From Galaxea fascicularis (lineage: Eukaryota > Cnidaria > Anthozoa > Scleractinia > Euphylliidae): DNA of 64,000 nt. The position numbers were made by a program, and so were the translations under genes. The notes under the pieces were generated by a model, which ran no database searches, was not told the origin of the DNA, and saw only the letters and a list, made by a program, of their open reading frames with translations. The DNA lies in the NCBI GenBank assembly GCA_948470475.1, contig OX419335.1, forward strand, positions 21,126,999 to 21,190,998. Direction: 5' to 3'. Positions 1 through 13,000 of the stretch are shown here, piece by piece; position 1 is the first letter of the stretch; each line of letters begins with the position of its first letter.

Positions 1-172
1 GTCTTTGTAACAGCCGATGCTTTCATAAGCTGTAAATTTCAAGACAATCGTCAGCGTCAAAGGTCATGCAAAAAGTATATTTTCCTGCTTTCGTCCCAGG
101 GAGCTTAGGATACCTGAGAAAACGTTTGTGTTACGGGTGCGGCTTCGTCGAAGTCATTCTCAGAAAAAATGC

Positions 173-178
173 TTTATT
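173..178 (-). terminator. Possible polyadenylation signal AATAAA
   Basis: Read on the minus strand this is AATAAA, about 280 nt downstream of the proposed stop codon of the three-domain ILEI gene. AATAAA is frequent by chance in AT-rich DNA, so it supports the gene end only mildly. Confidence 0.3.
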
Positions 179-458
179 TTAACCAACACTGTATAGTTAA
201 ATATTCACACCAAATAGATGAGAGGCTTGCACAGCTTCACTGCTTGCCATATACAGTAAACGACACGTAACACAACCCACAACCCACAACCCCTTGATTC
301 ATTCAGACGAATGAGGTGAGAAAACATATCCCATATACATGGCCCTCTGGTTAAGTTTACACCAGAGCAAGCTTTACCGGATTCGGTAACTTTTGGAACC
401 ATATTTAGCTCATTTTGTTGTTTGCACACGCGAGGATGAACCCGGGGCCGAAACTACC

Positions 459-682
459 CTAAAAAAAATATGAGTATTCTGTTTTCCTTTTCCGCGGAAT
501 ACTTTGATTCCGGAGTAGATTTCTTGTGGAAACAGGTCTTTCAATGAATCCGAGTACTTCTAAGCGCTTCTGCATGGAAAGTAATTGCTCTCTGAGTTGT
601 TTTGGCACATATAACATTTTAATACACCGGAAACTACCTGCTTCCTTATTTCTCACGTCGATTGAAAATTCGTCTCTCCTCT
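459..682 (-). CDS. Candidate last exon of the three-domain ILEI gene
   Basis: After a pyrimidine-rich stretch and an AG at 683-684, an open frame continues in the phase needed by the previous exon (phase 1). It runs 75 codons to a TAG at 459. The tail includes KMLYVPKQLREQLLSMQKRL, a likely amphipathic helix, and a basic PRKRK. An AATAAA sits at 173-178 on the minus strand, about 280 nt beyond the stop. This tail resembles nothing I know and has no clear equivalent in the paralogue. Confidence 0.42.
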
Positions 683-3600
683 CTTTACTTGTGATAACAG
701 CAGGAAAAAAGGAACCACGAAGCGATGGCGCTAAACTTAAACATAACCTCCACACGTGGTGCGGAATTCAATAAATTGAAAACTATAATTATAATGTGGC
801 ATGGGGATTGGTTATCTTACCCTATACTCTTCAGCCTGATGGCATATAACGAGACGCGATCTAGTAGCACAAACCTCCGTCACTGAATAGCGATGAATGC
901 GATAGCTAATGTGCTAAAACTCGTTTTTAAGAAAAAATGCCAATTGCACTTTACAAGGTTCATCGTAAACATTAAAGATATTTCAGACTGGTAAGAAACC
1001 GCGCTGTGCATAGAACCTAAAATAGTCCATTGAGTATATTATAAATTATTTAAGAACAATTCAACACTTCCTTACGCAGCAATTTGAGTGGGATTTTTAT
1101 TCTGATCTCACTGGGTCCTTCATGTGATTTTTGCTGTGCCTGGGTAACCCAGAATGGCTTGTTGATTTGTGCGTATCCAGCTAAAGCATATGAACTGCGA
1201 TGTTCATTCACAAAGGGATCCTTAGCACCAACTCTCCTTAAAGAGTCCAATGCTGGTCCTACGAAGCGTGAACCTTCATCTTGAACGGCAACCAGCACAA
1301 TATAACTGCAATGTGAGAAGAAGCAAGCGTCTTTACATGGAGTAAATCGTTTAATTGGCCGTTCCGAAGTTCAAAAGGGAACTGGGGCGAGTTTCAAATT
1401 TGAAGTGATCGATACATTGACACATGAAAGATAAAATTGAGATTGGTTTTTTGATCAAGTTTGATTCTTTTAGGTTGAACAGAGATCAAGTTACGGACCT
1501 TGAATGTCTCTAATTTTGTGACAGCGTCCCCCAAAACCAGACAAACTGTATTTTTTACGATTTCTGTGATATTCCTAAAACTTGGCAAACATATTGATTT
1601 TCACCTGAGTTATTTCCAAATAGTAGGTGGATGACGAAATTTTACAGCTGTCAGAAAACTGAACAATATTTTTAAGAGTTTATATGGTTTTGGGGGACGC
1701 AGCCTCAAAATTAGAGACTTTTGTATGGATTTTGAGATATGTTTCAAGGTCCATAGCTTCGTCTCTGTTCAACCTAAAAGAAGCAAACTTGGTCAAACGA
1801 CCAATCTCAATGTTGTCTTTCATGTGATGGTGTCAATCGATCGATTACTTTAAATTTGAAACTCGCCCCAGTTCCCTTTTGAATTTCGGAACGGCCAATT
1901 AAAGCAGCTTTAATCGACCAATCAGCCTGCCAGCCCGAGTTATTCGTTCAGTCAGTCAGTCAGTCAGTCAGTCAGTCAGTCAGTCAGGCGGGCAGGCAGG
2001 CAGTCGGTCGGTCGGTCGGTCGGTCGGTCGGTTAGTCACTCAGTCAGTCACCCAGTTAATGAATTCACCAATCAATGACTTATAACTTCCTTTACAACAG
2101 AGGTACTCACTCTCCAGCATAGCTATCAAGATAGGCTGCCAGCTTGTTACCAGCTGAGCTATCTCCGTGGGTATCAAAAGCTTTTACCCCAACTACGAGA
2201 CCTATTCGAAAAACGATAGAACAAATTTTGTCAGTAAGGATGCAAGAAATGACACGAAAAAAAGGAGTTTTCATTTCTTTGACATCAAAGTTGTAAAAGG
2301 ATGAAAACAGTTTGTTGCCCACTACAGACACAAACAGCCTTAATAAAAATGGACGCAGGGTAAGGCTAGAATAGGGTGATGTCTATTAGACCCAAAAAGT
2401 GGAAAAAAATTTGAGTTGAACTCTGCCGGCATTCAAACACAGAACAATTTTATCTTTCGTCCAGACAGCATTTATATTTTGCCTGCAAGTTGGTTAAGGT
2501 ATGTATTAAAAACATCTCCTTTATCTCGGTAAGGACTGAACTTTTAGTTTGCAATGGTTCGTGCAACTTGTCTCGCAACGCTATCAGTGCAAGACAAGTT
2601 GCAAGTTGCTAGCTATTTATTAGTTATTCCTGAAAATACATTTATTTATAGTTTCTCGCCTTCTTTTACTTATTTTTCAAACTTTCGCTACATTATTTGT
2701 CTAACCAAACAGCTTAAAATTCATGTTTACAGCAACCTTAAGTTCTTTGCACATTCGAAGACTCTTAACTGATTTGCAATTCAATTCAGCAGAGAATCAG
2801 ACCTCCGCCGTTTCATTGACGGTGCCACTAAAACCTCAAAATACAACTCGTCAGTTTTAATTATACTAAAAACGTTGGGGCAGAAATAAAAAGCGTGCGA
2901 AGACAGTTCACAGAGCTCTGCAACCTTTTAGAAGAAGAAGAAAAAGAAAGCGTTTGCAGCTTACACATGTGGCCAAAGGTTTTTTTCTTAGTCCACAATT
3001 ACCCCCTCCTCATCATCCCTGTTCCAACTCTGTCGCTATTAAGTGTCACAGTACCTGTTCTGGCGTCCAAAATAACAACATTGTATCCTCGAATGCGAGA
3101 TGCCTTATTAATTCCATTAACGTTGATGTAAGCAATGCCACAAGTGTTTGGAGTTCTATTTCGATCGTTGCATCCCTCACTTCGTATGTAGATATCCAGT
3201 ACATTGACTGTCCGTAAATAAATAAAGTAAACAAATGAATAAATAACTAACTAAATAACTAACTAAATAAATAAATAAAAGATTAAGAATCTACTAATTA
3301 TTTAACAAAGCGCGCTTTTCTGATAATTTGGCCATAAAAAAGAAAAGAGGATATCATGATAGGGTCGCAACAACGTTTGTTCCGGATCTTATCTCTGCCG
3401 AGTCCAGATTTTCACCCATGAATGGAACTTCAGCAAAGTCGTCCAGTCATAGATGAAAATGACCTATGAGTGCTTTGAAAATCGCTCTGGTTTGAAAAGA
3501 ACTGGTAGCTGAAGAGTTTTGACGGAACAGTTGCAAATCTTCCTTCACGGTGGCTAAAAACGAGTACATTGCAAGTTAATTTAACAACAACACAGTTACC

Positions 3601-6600
3601 TGGCTCAACCGATGCCGTCACTATGCTTGGACCTTGACGTCTTTTGGCTTCCGCCTGACTGATCCACGATGGAATGTAGCTACCAGCATAACCAGCGAAG
3701 GCAAATGAACCGCGATACTCCCGTATAAATGGGGGTCTTGCACCTAGTCTCACCAGTGCGTCGAAAACTGGCCGTCCATATTTTGATGCCTCGTCCTGTA
3801 GTGCGACGAGTACAATTTTTCTTGCGAAAATAAAAACCAGAAAAAAGAAATTCAGCCGCTTTCCAAAGAAGAAATGAGCATCCATGATTTAACGAATGTG
3901 CTCGGAAAGTTTGAGTCTGCAGCAAACTGTTTTGGTGGTGTATAATTTCAATATGATACTATACGAACCCACCCTTTCCTGAAAATTCGACATTGATAGA
4001 GGTTATCAATGTGGCTCAGGATGTGAGCCTTCCGAGAAATTTCTATCCATAATCCGGAAGTTAGTGAAGTCCTCTAACTCCACGTACAAGCCCTTTAAGA
4101 ATGATGTGAACCGTACAAAGTCAACTAAGTAAAAAACAAGAGAGGATCAACAAGGGATGTTAGCAAATTTATGTGGATTGTATGATACAACCACTGAACA
4201 TCTATATTCGCCTCAAAGCCATAAATGAGAAGTAGGACCACGTAATTTTTACTAATGTATGGCCAGCTAACGTTTGGCGGCATGCATGAGTCGTAACTTA
4301 CGATGCATTAACCGTCATGTGTATAAGTTGCCAGTATATAATAATTTAACCCCCCCCCCCCCCGCCCCTCCTTCCCCCAATACAATACAATACATACGAC
4401 AAGGAGCCATATGGGGTATGGGATATCTTAATTAAAAATCTATTTTTAGAAACAAGCTGGCAACTTCCGGTCTTCCGGGAGATTCGTTTGCGTGTGCGCG
4501 AGGCTTGGGAGCCAGTCAGACTATGTTGAAAAGATGCCAAAGGTAGCGGCCGCAACGGCAAAGTGAACGAAGCTTGTTTTCAAAATGCTCTTTTCAGTCT
4601 TTGTTGAAAAAGAACAACTGCGAATTGCCGGATTTCATGCACAAACAAATTATTTAACATCAGGCTTGTGAAATGCAATCAAAGCTTTCGTTTGGACCAC
4701 AGAAGATTGCAGCGAGTTCTGTGAGTTTCAAAACCTTTTGCCGATCGAATCAGGTTAACTTCGATATATATTCAGTGTATTCAGGCTTTAATAAAGGTTG
4801 ACATATGGCAAAACGTCGTGGAGTTGGAATTCTTGTGTTAACTCCTTGTCTCAGTTAAATGGAGTGTTCAGGTGTTTGTACGACGGGGAGTGGTATTGCA
4901 TTCGTTGGGACAAAAAACGTGCTAAGTTGGGACAAAAAAAGTACTGCATTGTTCGCGTTCTGCCTAGATTGTTCTGATCAGGTTCTTGTAAAAGGGAAGA
5001 CGCCACATCAGAAGAAATGATGCATCTTTCACGGCCCTGTAGCAAATGCGGTAAGCCTTTAAGAGCGATAACAATCTTAATTAATCTTTGTTGCAAGTAA
5101 ATGAAAATGAAAATTAGTATCTCAATAATCTGTAAGAGCAGTGCTTGAAATTGGGTGGAGAAAAAGTGTAAATGATATAAGAACTTGTCTACAGATCCGA
5201 TTAACTTAATTGAAATGAATTACATACACTGCTTTTCTGTTGAATCTCAATGACCTTATGAAACAATTCTAAATGGCTGATGATCTGGTGTTTGAAAACT
5301 AATGGTTTGCGTTCAACTGAGGAAGTGAAGTCCATATTAAAAAAATAATAATAAAGTAAATGTTTGGGAATGAAACCAGCTTTGTCACAGAACGAAATGG
5401 TACCTAAACTTGTAATTTTGACTTAAGCCTGATCACCTTCATTAATCAAACTTTAAAAAAAACCTCCCTAAACTCTATGAGAATCCTGTCCTCAAGAGTT
5501 TTCTTAAAAGAGACAAATATAAGATATTTACGGACTAGTAAATTTTATTCCATTGTCTGTGATGGAAGAGTGGGCTGCAATGTATTAGCAATAATGCATC
5601 ACAAAATATTGTTTTTCATGATACAAACATTGATATCATGATATTGTTGTACTATATTAGGTATCTTTCTGTCAAACTTGTAATACGTCTTCACAAACAT
5701 CCTGCATTTTATTACTTATGTGACTATTTCTGACAAAAATAGAGGAGCATCAGTAGCATGTATGAAGCATATGCCTTGTACTTTCTTGGTATATACCAAG
5801 TGATTGTTAATCTTATGTCCCAGCGAGCAAAACAGGAACACATTTGCTACTTGAATCTTGTATTATATCATGGTCTAAATATAAAATAATTACTGATGAA
5901 GGTTAATCTTTATAACTTGGACTTTTCAATAAAGATATTAATTTTTCCACAAACTCACAAAATGTCATTGCTTTCTTTAATTTGGTGGTAGAATGCTCCA
6001 GCTGTTTGACGACAATAATGGTGGGTTATTTTGCCCTCCCTGGTGGAATTCCCCCCCCCCCCTTCCACCTGGTGGTTTTTAAAAACTCCCTGGTGAATTT
6101 TACTCCTCCCTGGTGCAGAATTTTAGTGTAGAATTTTTTTGGTGTAGGGTCAACAACCAGGTGGATTTTTGTCTGCCCTGGTAGAGTTTTTGTTAAAAAC
6201 CTAGTGAACAACCAGGTTCCACCAGGTCTGTTACAGAGGGGTGTAATAATTATTTACGCACTGTTACCTTTGGGCATTGGGCATTGGGAATTTATTGTAG
6301 CAACGCCAAAGTGACTCTAGTGTACATGAAAATGCGCTTGTACCAGTTGGCGACACATATTATTGTAATACATCTGTTTATTTTATGACTTTTGTGTGAA
6401 CGTTATGGGTGAGCTCTCGTTATGGTTTGATATAATTATGTGTTGACCTTGGCACACTGTAAGGTTTGTGGAGGTTTATCTTGAAGAGATGTTAAATGCG
6501 ATGTTACGTTGACATGGCACACTTGGCTTTGCACACTTTTACCTGTTTTCTACCAGCTTCTTTTTTAGGGATTAATGTGTTTGAAAGCAGAAACGGTGTG

Positions 6601-9600
6601 TTTTTCTATCTTGACTAATTTTAAGTTTTTGCTCTCTGATGGGTACCCAGATAATTATTATGGGTGTGAAAACAATCATTCTGTTTTAATTCATAGATAA
6701 AATGAACATTGTCTATCGCTTTTGTTAACTCTCAGGTACTGATAACTTAAATTCTCACCGTGCCAGATGATATGCAGCCAATTCACTTCTCCGCCTCTGT
6801 TGTCATTGTATTGGATAGCTTGTGTATCGGCGTGTCCAGTGTTAAACTGTAGCTTTCTTTGTCATAGGAACTTAAGCGAACGATGAAGTCTCTCTCTATA
6901 GTGCTGCAGCCTTATGCTATTTAAACATCAAGACTTTCTTTTTTGCAATGTTTAAATACAGCTTTTAATACTGTAGATAACTTCATAAACGCTAATTGTA
7001 CAACAACCGGTAAGATAAATCATCAACAAATCACACGAATCAGTGAACCCAAAACGACTAAAATATGGATGAAACAATCGAGCAAACTAACGGCTAGAGA
7101 ACCGACGACTAAAACAATGAACGACCGAACAACCAAGCGATTAGGTGGCCGAAGAAATGAAAGACCGACAGTGAATGGCAGCCAAACAATCGTCCACCTC
7201 CCGTCCGCCATGTTTTTTCTTTTTTGCGAGGAGTTCTACCGGAAATTTGTTTCCTGTTGCGTCCGCACTAGTTTCTAAAAACAGATTTTTTGAAATTAAG
7301 ATACCCCAAAGGCTATACCGGGAGACTCCCTCTCTGTCCCATTATGGCTCTTGATACCACTTATTAACCGACCTATCGAGACCGAGACCCAAACCGAGGC
7401 CTTGATGTATTGACCAAGCAATTGCGAGGTCAATACATCAAGGCCGAGGTTTAGGATTTCCCTGTAATGACCGGACGGACGAGGTTAATAGGTATTTATT
7501 ATATGGCCTTTTTAGCGCTATTCTTAAAAATAATACAATAAAAACACCGGAAGTAATTTTCCACATCCGCTCACGCGCGAAAGAGGTCATTCGAGGTTGT
7601 GTTCACTGAAACGAAACGTACCTGGCGATGCGATCGAAATCACAGGACACAGTTTCTTTGACAATGAGGCAATTTTTGTCTTTATTACGTCAAGATCTAG
7701 GGAAAATTTAACCACTTAAATTTAAAAAACACACACTGACCTGTGTTTACAAGTGTTTGACCCTCAATTTCACTTGGCCATTGAAGATCTGAAACTGACA
7801 TCCAAAGATACTGCTGATATTCCCTCCAGGAAAAACACTATTTCAAGCTGCTGGAATGCTCGCATTATTTAGAGCGAGCACATTCGTCGTGTGTTGGAGA
7901 CTCAGCTGGCTGTGTGATTGCTGGGAACTTGACATTAAATGGACACTACTACTGGCTGGAGGAGCAGTTATCTACTCTGCATTTTGGGACTGACTTGAAC
8001 CACTCAAGATATACGACATCTGTCGCTGATGGTGCTCATTTGCTGACTTGTATGATTGGAGGCTTTGAAGATTTTTTTGACCGCGTAGTTGAGCCTCAAA
8101 AGTCTCTGGAGTATTTGCATCTAGCAATCGGCCAAGGCTGGTCTTCCTGACACAGTGGTTTGCGACTTTTGATCCTTGTCTCTGGATACTGGCTTCATCT
8201 GCGGCTGTTTTCAAGAATTTACTTATTTCATTTTTGCCAAGAGGCGCCTTCATGTACCACACTTGAGGATTTACTCGGCGGTCGCCGTGTCGTACAGCAA
8301 GGAAGAATGGAGCGTCTGGCTTGTTCATTTCTTCAGGTCGGGGGCTTCTTAACAGCTTGTAAAAATGGAGAGGACACTTCTCTGTGTTTATGGTGTATGC
8401 TTTTGGTGAGAAAGGACGCCTATGGCCATTTTCTTGGCCTTTACGTGTCTTGGTGCCCCACTCATTCAGCCAAACAAGCATTTCACTGCCATCTTGAATT
8501 GAATCCGTCTGCAAGGAAACGTGTTTCCAGCACAATTTACGGCTCTCGTCATGGAACTTTCCTAGGAGATAGTCAAGTTCTTCCGATGGTAGGTCCAAAA
8601 TCTGAACATTTGTCTTGTTTATCTCGCCAAGAAAACGGTAAAAAGACACTTCATATCACTTGACGTTTTTTTTTTTTCTTAGAGTGTTTTCACTTTTCTG
8701 TTCTTGAACAAACTTTTGTAATTCCTCTTGACTGTTGTCTTCGTTAGTGATAACTTTGCTCATGTGGTTTTGCTCAGTTTTGGTCAGTTCTTCGTGGATA
8801 GTAAAACTCGTTTTTGCTGTGGCCCTCTTCGTCGCTCATACTAAAGAAGTATATTTGCTAGTTTTTCTTTCAGTTATTGAAAATATACTTGTACTTTGTC
8901 CATATTTTTTGTTGTTTTCGCTCACACGCTCGTAGCTTTTACTTACAACTCAAAAGAGCCGTCGAGCGGAGAAAAATTTTCATAATGCTTGGTCACTACA
9001 AGAAAATCTTGCTCAATCAGCAGCCAATCAGAGCGCGCGTACTATTGTAGCCATATAATAAAAAACATTATTATATGGCTAGTGTTTGTATACGATATAA
9101 CGCGCGCTCTGATTGGCTAAGCGAAGCGAAGCGCTAGGGCATTATTCTCCAGTAATGTCTACGGGCCGATTACGGATGATGCAAATTAGGAACAAAAACA
9201 ACAAAAAGTCATCCAAAGGCCACATTTGTTTTATTTACATTAAAAATTGGTGCCTCTAGAGCAAAAAACTGAAAACACGACCAGGAAAACTGTTAGTGAA
9301 ACGTTTGACCTGAGTTTGGAAAAAATTAATGAATAGATTACCGTGAAGCGACGACTTGTGCTTGAACTAATTTTTTTTCCCCTTACAACCGTTATGTTAG
9401 CCATATAATAAACAACTTAACAACCCCGACCGTTCGGTCGTTGCGGGAACACTCAAACCGAGGCCTTGCCGTATTGACCGAGCGATAGCGAGGTCAACAC
9501 AGCTAGGCCAAGGTTTGAGATTTTCCCGTAACGACCTCACTCTCGGTTATTATTATTACAATACTATAACTTTATTAATCCACGTGCAATGAAAATAAAA

Positions 9601-10014
9601 GAAAGATAATAAATACAATAGCCTACAGTTATTCTTATTGTAAAAATAGCAAATATCACATATTAAAATGTTACAAGATATCACAAATTAAAATTGTTTA
9701 CATCATCTTTTTCTGTTTTTGCCTCAGAGCCTGTATCTGAGAAACAAAATGCTTACTCGCCAGACAGCCTATTCAGATAATTGACTGCACTTTGACCAGC
9801 TGTGGGAATTCCATGGGTATCAAATGCTCTGGTCTCCAAGAATTGACCTGCAGAAGAGGAAGTCAAGGACTTGTTAATGGTTGTTCAGTTGATCATGGTG
9901 AGGTGGATAGTTGGGTGACCACCTCCTTGGGAAGCTTGATAGTTTGATTGTGTTCCGGAAAATGGCCGCCTGACTGACTGACTCGCTGACAAGCTGGTGA
10001 TACCACTAAATAGC

Positions 10015-10066
<52 letters not shown>

Positions 10067-13000
10067 GGGTGAATTTGTGTTGCTGACAATATGGATAAAT
10101 AAACGACTAACGGTTGAACAAGTAAACGAATGAAATGACGAAAAAAATCATTAATTGATTATCTTCTTGCCTCATTGATTGACTGAGTGATGGTGTAATT
10201 TGATGGACAGAGCAATTGATTGATTACCCATGCACCTGCTTGCTTCATCGTTTGATTAATTGACTGAATTGACTGTTGTAACCTAAGTGTTAGTCCAAGG
10301 GGTTGTGAAATGGAGAAATAACAAATGATAACAAATCAGAAAAACAAACAAAAAATAAAGCAATAACTCCACCGCTAGGGATTTTATGTGTCAGTCATTA
10401 AATAATCTTAAAAAACTGTTATGAATGTACCTTGCGCAGAAAAAATGACAATGTTCACTCCTCTTACGTGGAGAGAGTAGCCTTGGTTGTTGACTTTAAT
10501 GAAGGCTCTGCCACATCCAGTTCTTCCTGGATCGTCACAACCTTCGCTTCGGAGGAAAATGCTTATTGTGGGGGCTGTTAAGAAAATAAAGTTAAATGAA
10601 ACGCCGTCCTGCAGTGTTTAACAACTCTACGATAGTTATTTTGCCTTTGTTGCGCCTGGTAAGTCGACAAAATTTTGACCCGCCACTGCGATGACGAATA
10701 TCGCTGTCGATAAGAGTACAGACATTGCTAAACCACATTTGGTTTGTTCTTTGCCACAATGTCAACCCCAAAGGAAGGTTTAGGGCTGAAAAGAAAAGCA
10801 TTGCGTGACAAGTTGACGCGAGCAGCGTGTTCTATACTCTTATCAACGACGCGAAATAAGCCAATCAGATTGCGAGATTACTAGCAATTGCGGTAAAATA
10901 AATCTGCACCTGTTCGGAAAGCATGTCGCTCTTTTTCGTTCTTTTTTTTTTGCGAAATGTTGGTTATAGGCTTCAAAACTCACGCAAAAGAAAGCATCAT
11001 TTGGTCCACGACCGGGTCAGAAGAGGCGTGGGACTATTCTTGATTTGACGTCAAAAACCGCTCTGCGTTTATGTTTACAAAGACTTAATACGATGCAGGT
11101 CAGTTTGTGACTTCAAATCAAGAATAGACCCACGCCCCCTCTGACTCAGTCGTGCACCAAATGATACTTACTTTTTCGCAAGTTTTAAAGCCTATAGAAA
11201 ACCATGGATTTAGGTGCACTTTACGGATAGGTTTGAATAGCACTGACGGATAATTGCAGTGTAACCTTTAAGGGTCTTACGTTCGCATTCAGTTGGCCTT
11301 TATTTCACTAATAACAACAATTAATACTCTTCACGCCGCAATTTGTAGCTCTCAGTTATTGCAAACCGACTCAATCGACTTAACTTGACAACGTCGGTAT
11401 CATGATAGCTTTTTTCTTTGCACGAGCCGGCTGTTGGAGTATGCTAGTAAACACTGGTCACTCTTTTATAAACCAATAGGTCTTAATGGTTGGACTGTGT
11501 TTTTTTTGCCAAATAATAGCAACAATTTGTCCGATCCAAATACTATTCCTAACTGAAAATAGTCGTTTTGCAAATCGCTTTTGTCTGACTCAGTACTCAA
11601 GGCGAGTAAAAGTATAATTACACATATGGGTGGATGTTTATCTTTCTGTTTGATTTTCTGGTTTTGGGAGCAAAATTGGTTGTTATTTTCTCAATTGAGG
11701 CAGGGTAAATATAAAGAAACAGAATCAGACTCCGTGCACCTTCATCAGAGTGCTTATTTTAAGTTACCGACAACAGAGATTACGGCATCAAGGAGATAAG
11801 ACACTGCATATACGAGGAACTCAATGAAAGAACTAGCATACAATAACCGTGGTCATCACTGAGAGAGCAGGTGATTTCACAGGCGGCCCAGACGTTGTTT
11901 GTGATTTACATACGTGACAGTATTGCGCCATTTAAGAGAATGTATGAAAATGGTTCAAAAATCGCTCTAAATTCAACTTGTAGTGAAGGATTTAAATAAA
12001 AGAAGCTTACCTTAGTCTGCATTTGTGTTATTTTGAAGTCTTTGTGGCAGCTGAGTCGTTCTAAAGTCGTTCTAAAGCCATTTTGACGATTTAAACTTTT
12101 CCAAGTTTGCTTTCCAGTAAAGAGAAACGAAAGGCTGGCGACCTGTTCGGCCGACGGTTCGCACTCGAAGCTCCATAAATTCCACTAAAATGCTCGGAAC
12201 CCGCCAAAATTGCCTCACGGCAGCCGTCGATAATTCTTCTTTCTAGTTGCTTCGCCTCGGATTCCAAGGTTTATGTTATCCCCCCGAAAAAAGCTCCTTT
12301 TCGAGCGCTGGCTGCCCATTTTTGCTTTGTCGAGATCCGTAACGAGTTATCTTGGCCACGGATTTCAAAACCGTTGGCTTAGCGACCCCTCCGTAACGAC
12401 AAAGTCGCCCTCAACCGTAGGGAGGCACAGGTCAAATCCTTGACTTCAAGTTGAATTTAGAGCGATTTTTGAACCATTTTCATACATTCTCTTAAATGGC
12501 GCAATACTGTCACGTATGTAAATCACAAACAACGTCTGGGCCGCCTGTGGTGATTTCACAGAATATAAACTTTGACGTAACTCCCTTTCCTTTTCAAAGT
12601 CTCGTTAACGTTTTACTACCTGGAGTGTTTATCATGATAGAGAAAACTACCAGCAAGTAGATATGTATGAGAACGTGCTTCCGAGAGAGAGAAGATCGTC
12701 TCAGGTTGCCCTGCTTATGTCACCGTGTAAACGAGCCTTATTCAATTGTCTTTGAATGATGGTCCTCGAGTTACAAAATTGAAATTATTAGTTGCGAAAG
12801 TTGTGAATTTTGGACTAAAATCTGACAAAAATGAATTCAAATTTGTCTAAATGAAAACGTTCAGTGATTCAAAAGGTTAGGAACTGAAGGAAGGCAACAA
12901 AAGCATTTAAATCAATAAGTTAATTCGATAAATACTTCTTACTAACTGAGTTCGAGGTCCGTACTGTAAGTTACAGACCGAATTTTCCCCGTTCGCTTAT

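Noticed and set aside
3046..3234. Separate gene start at the third ILEI domain
   Set aside because: No signal-peptide or RKRR exon lies between 3208 and 3599, and exon 3600-3820 joins it in phase; read as domain 3 of the same gene.
3430..3885. 151-codon minus-strand frame that looks like a short ILEI protein with its own start
   Set aside because: It is read-through of exon 3600-3820 into introns on both sides; the hydrophobic start is intronic pyrimidine-rich sequence before the acceptor.
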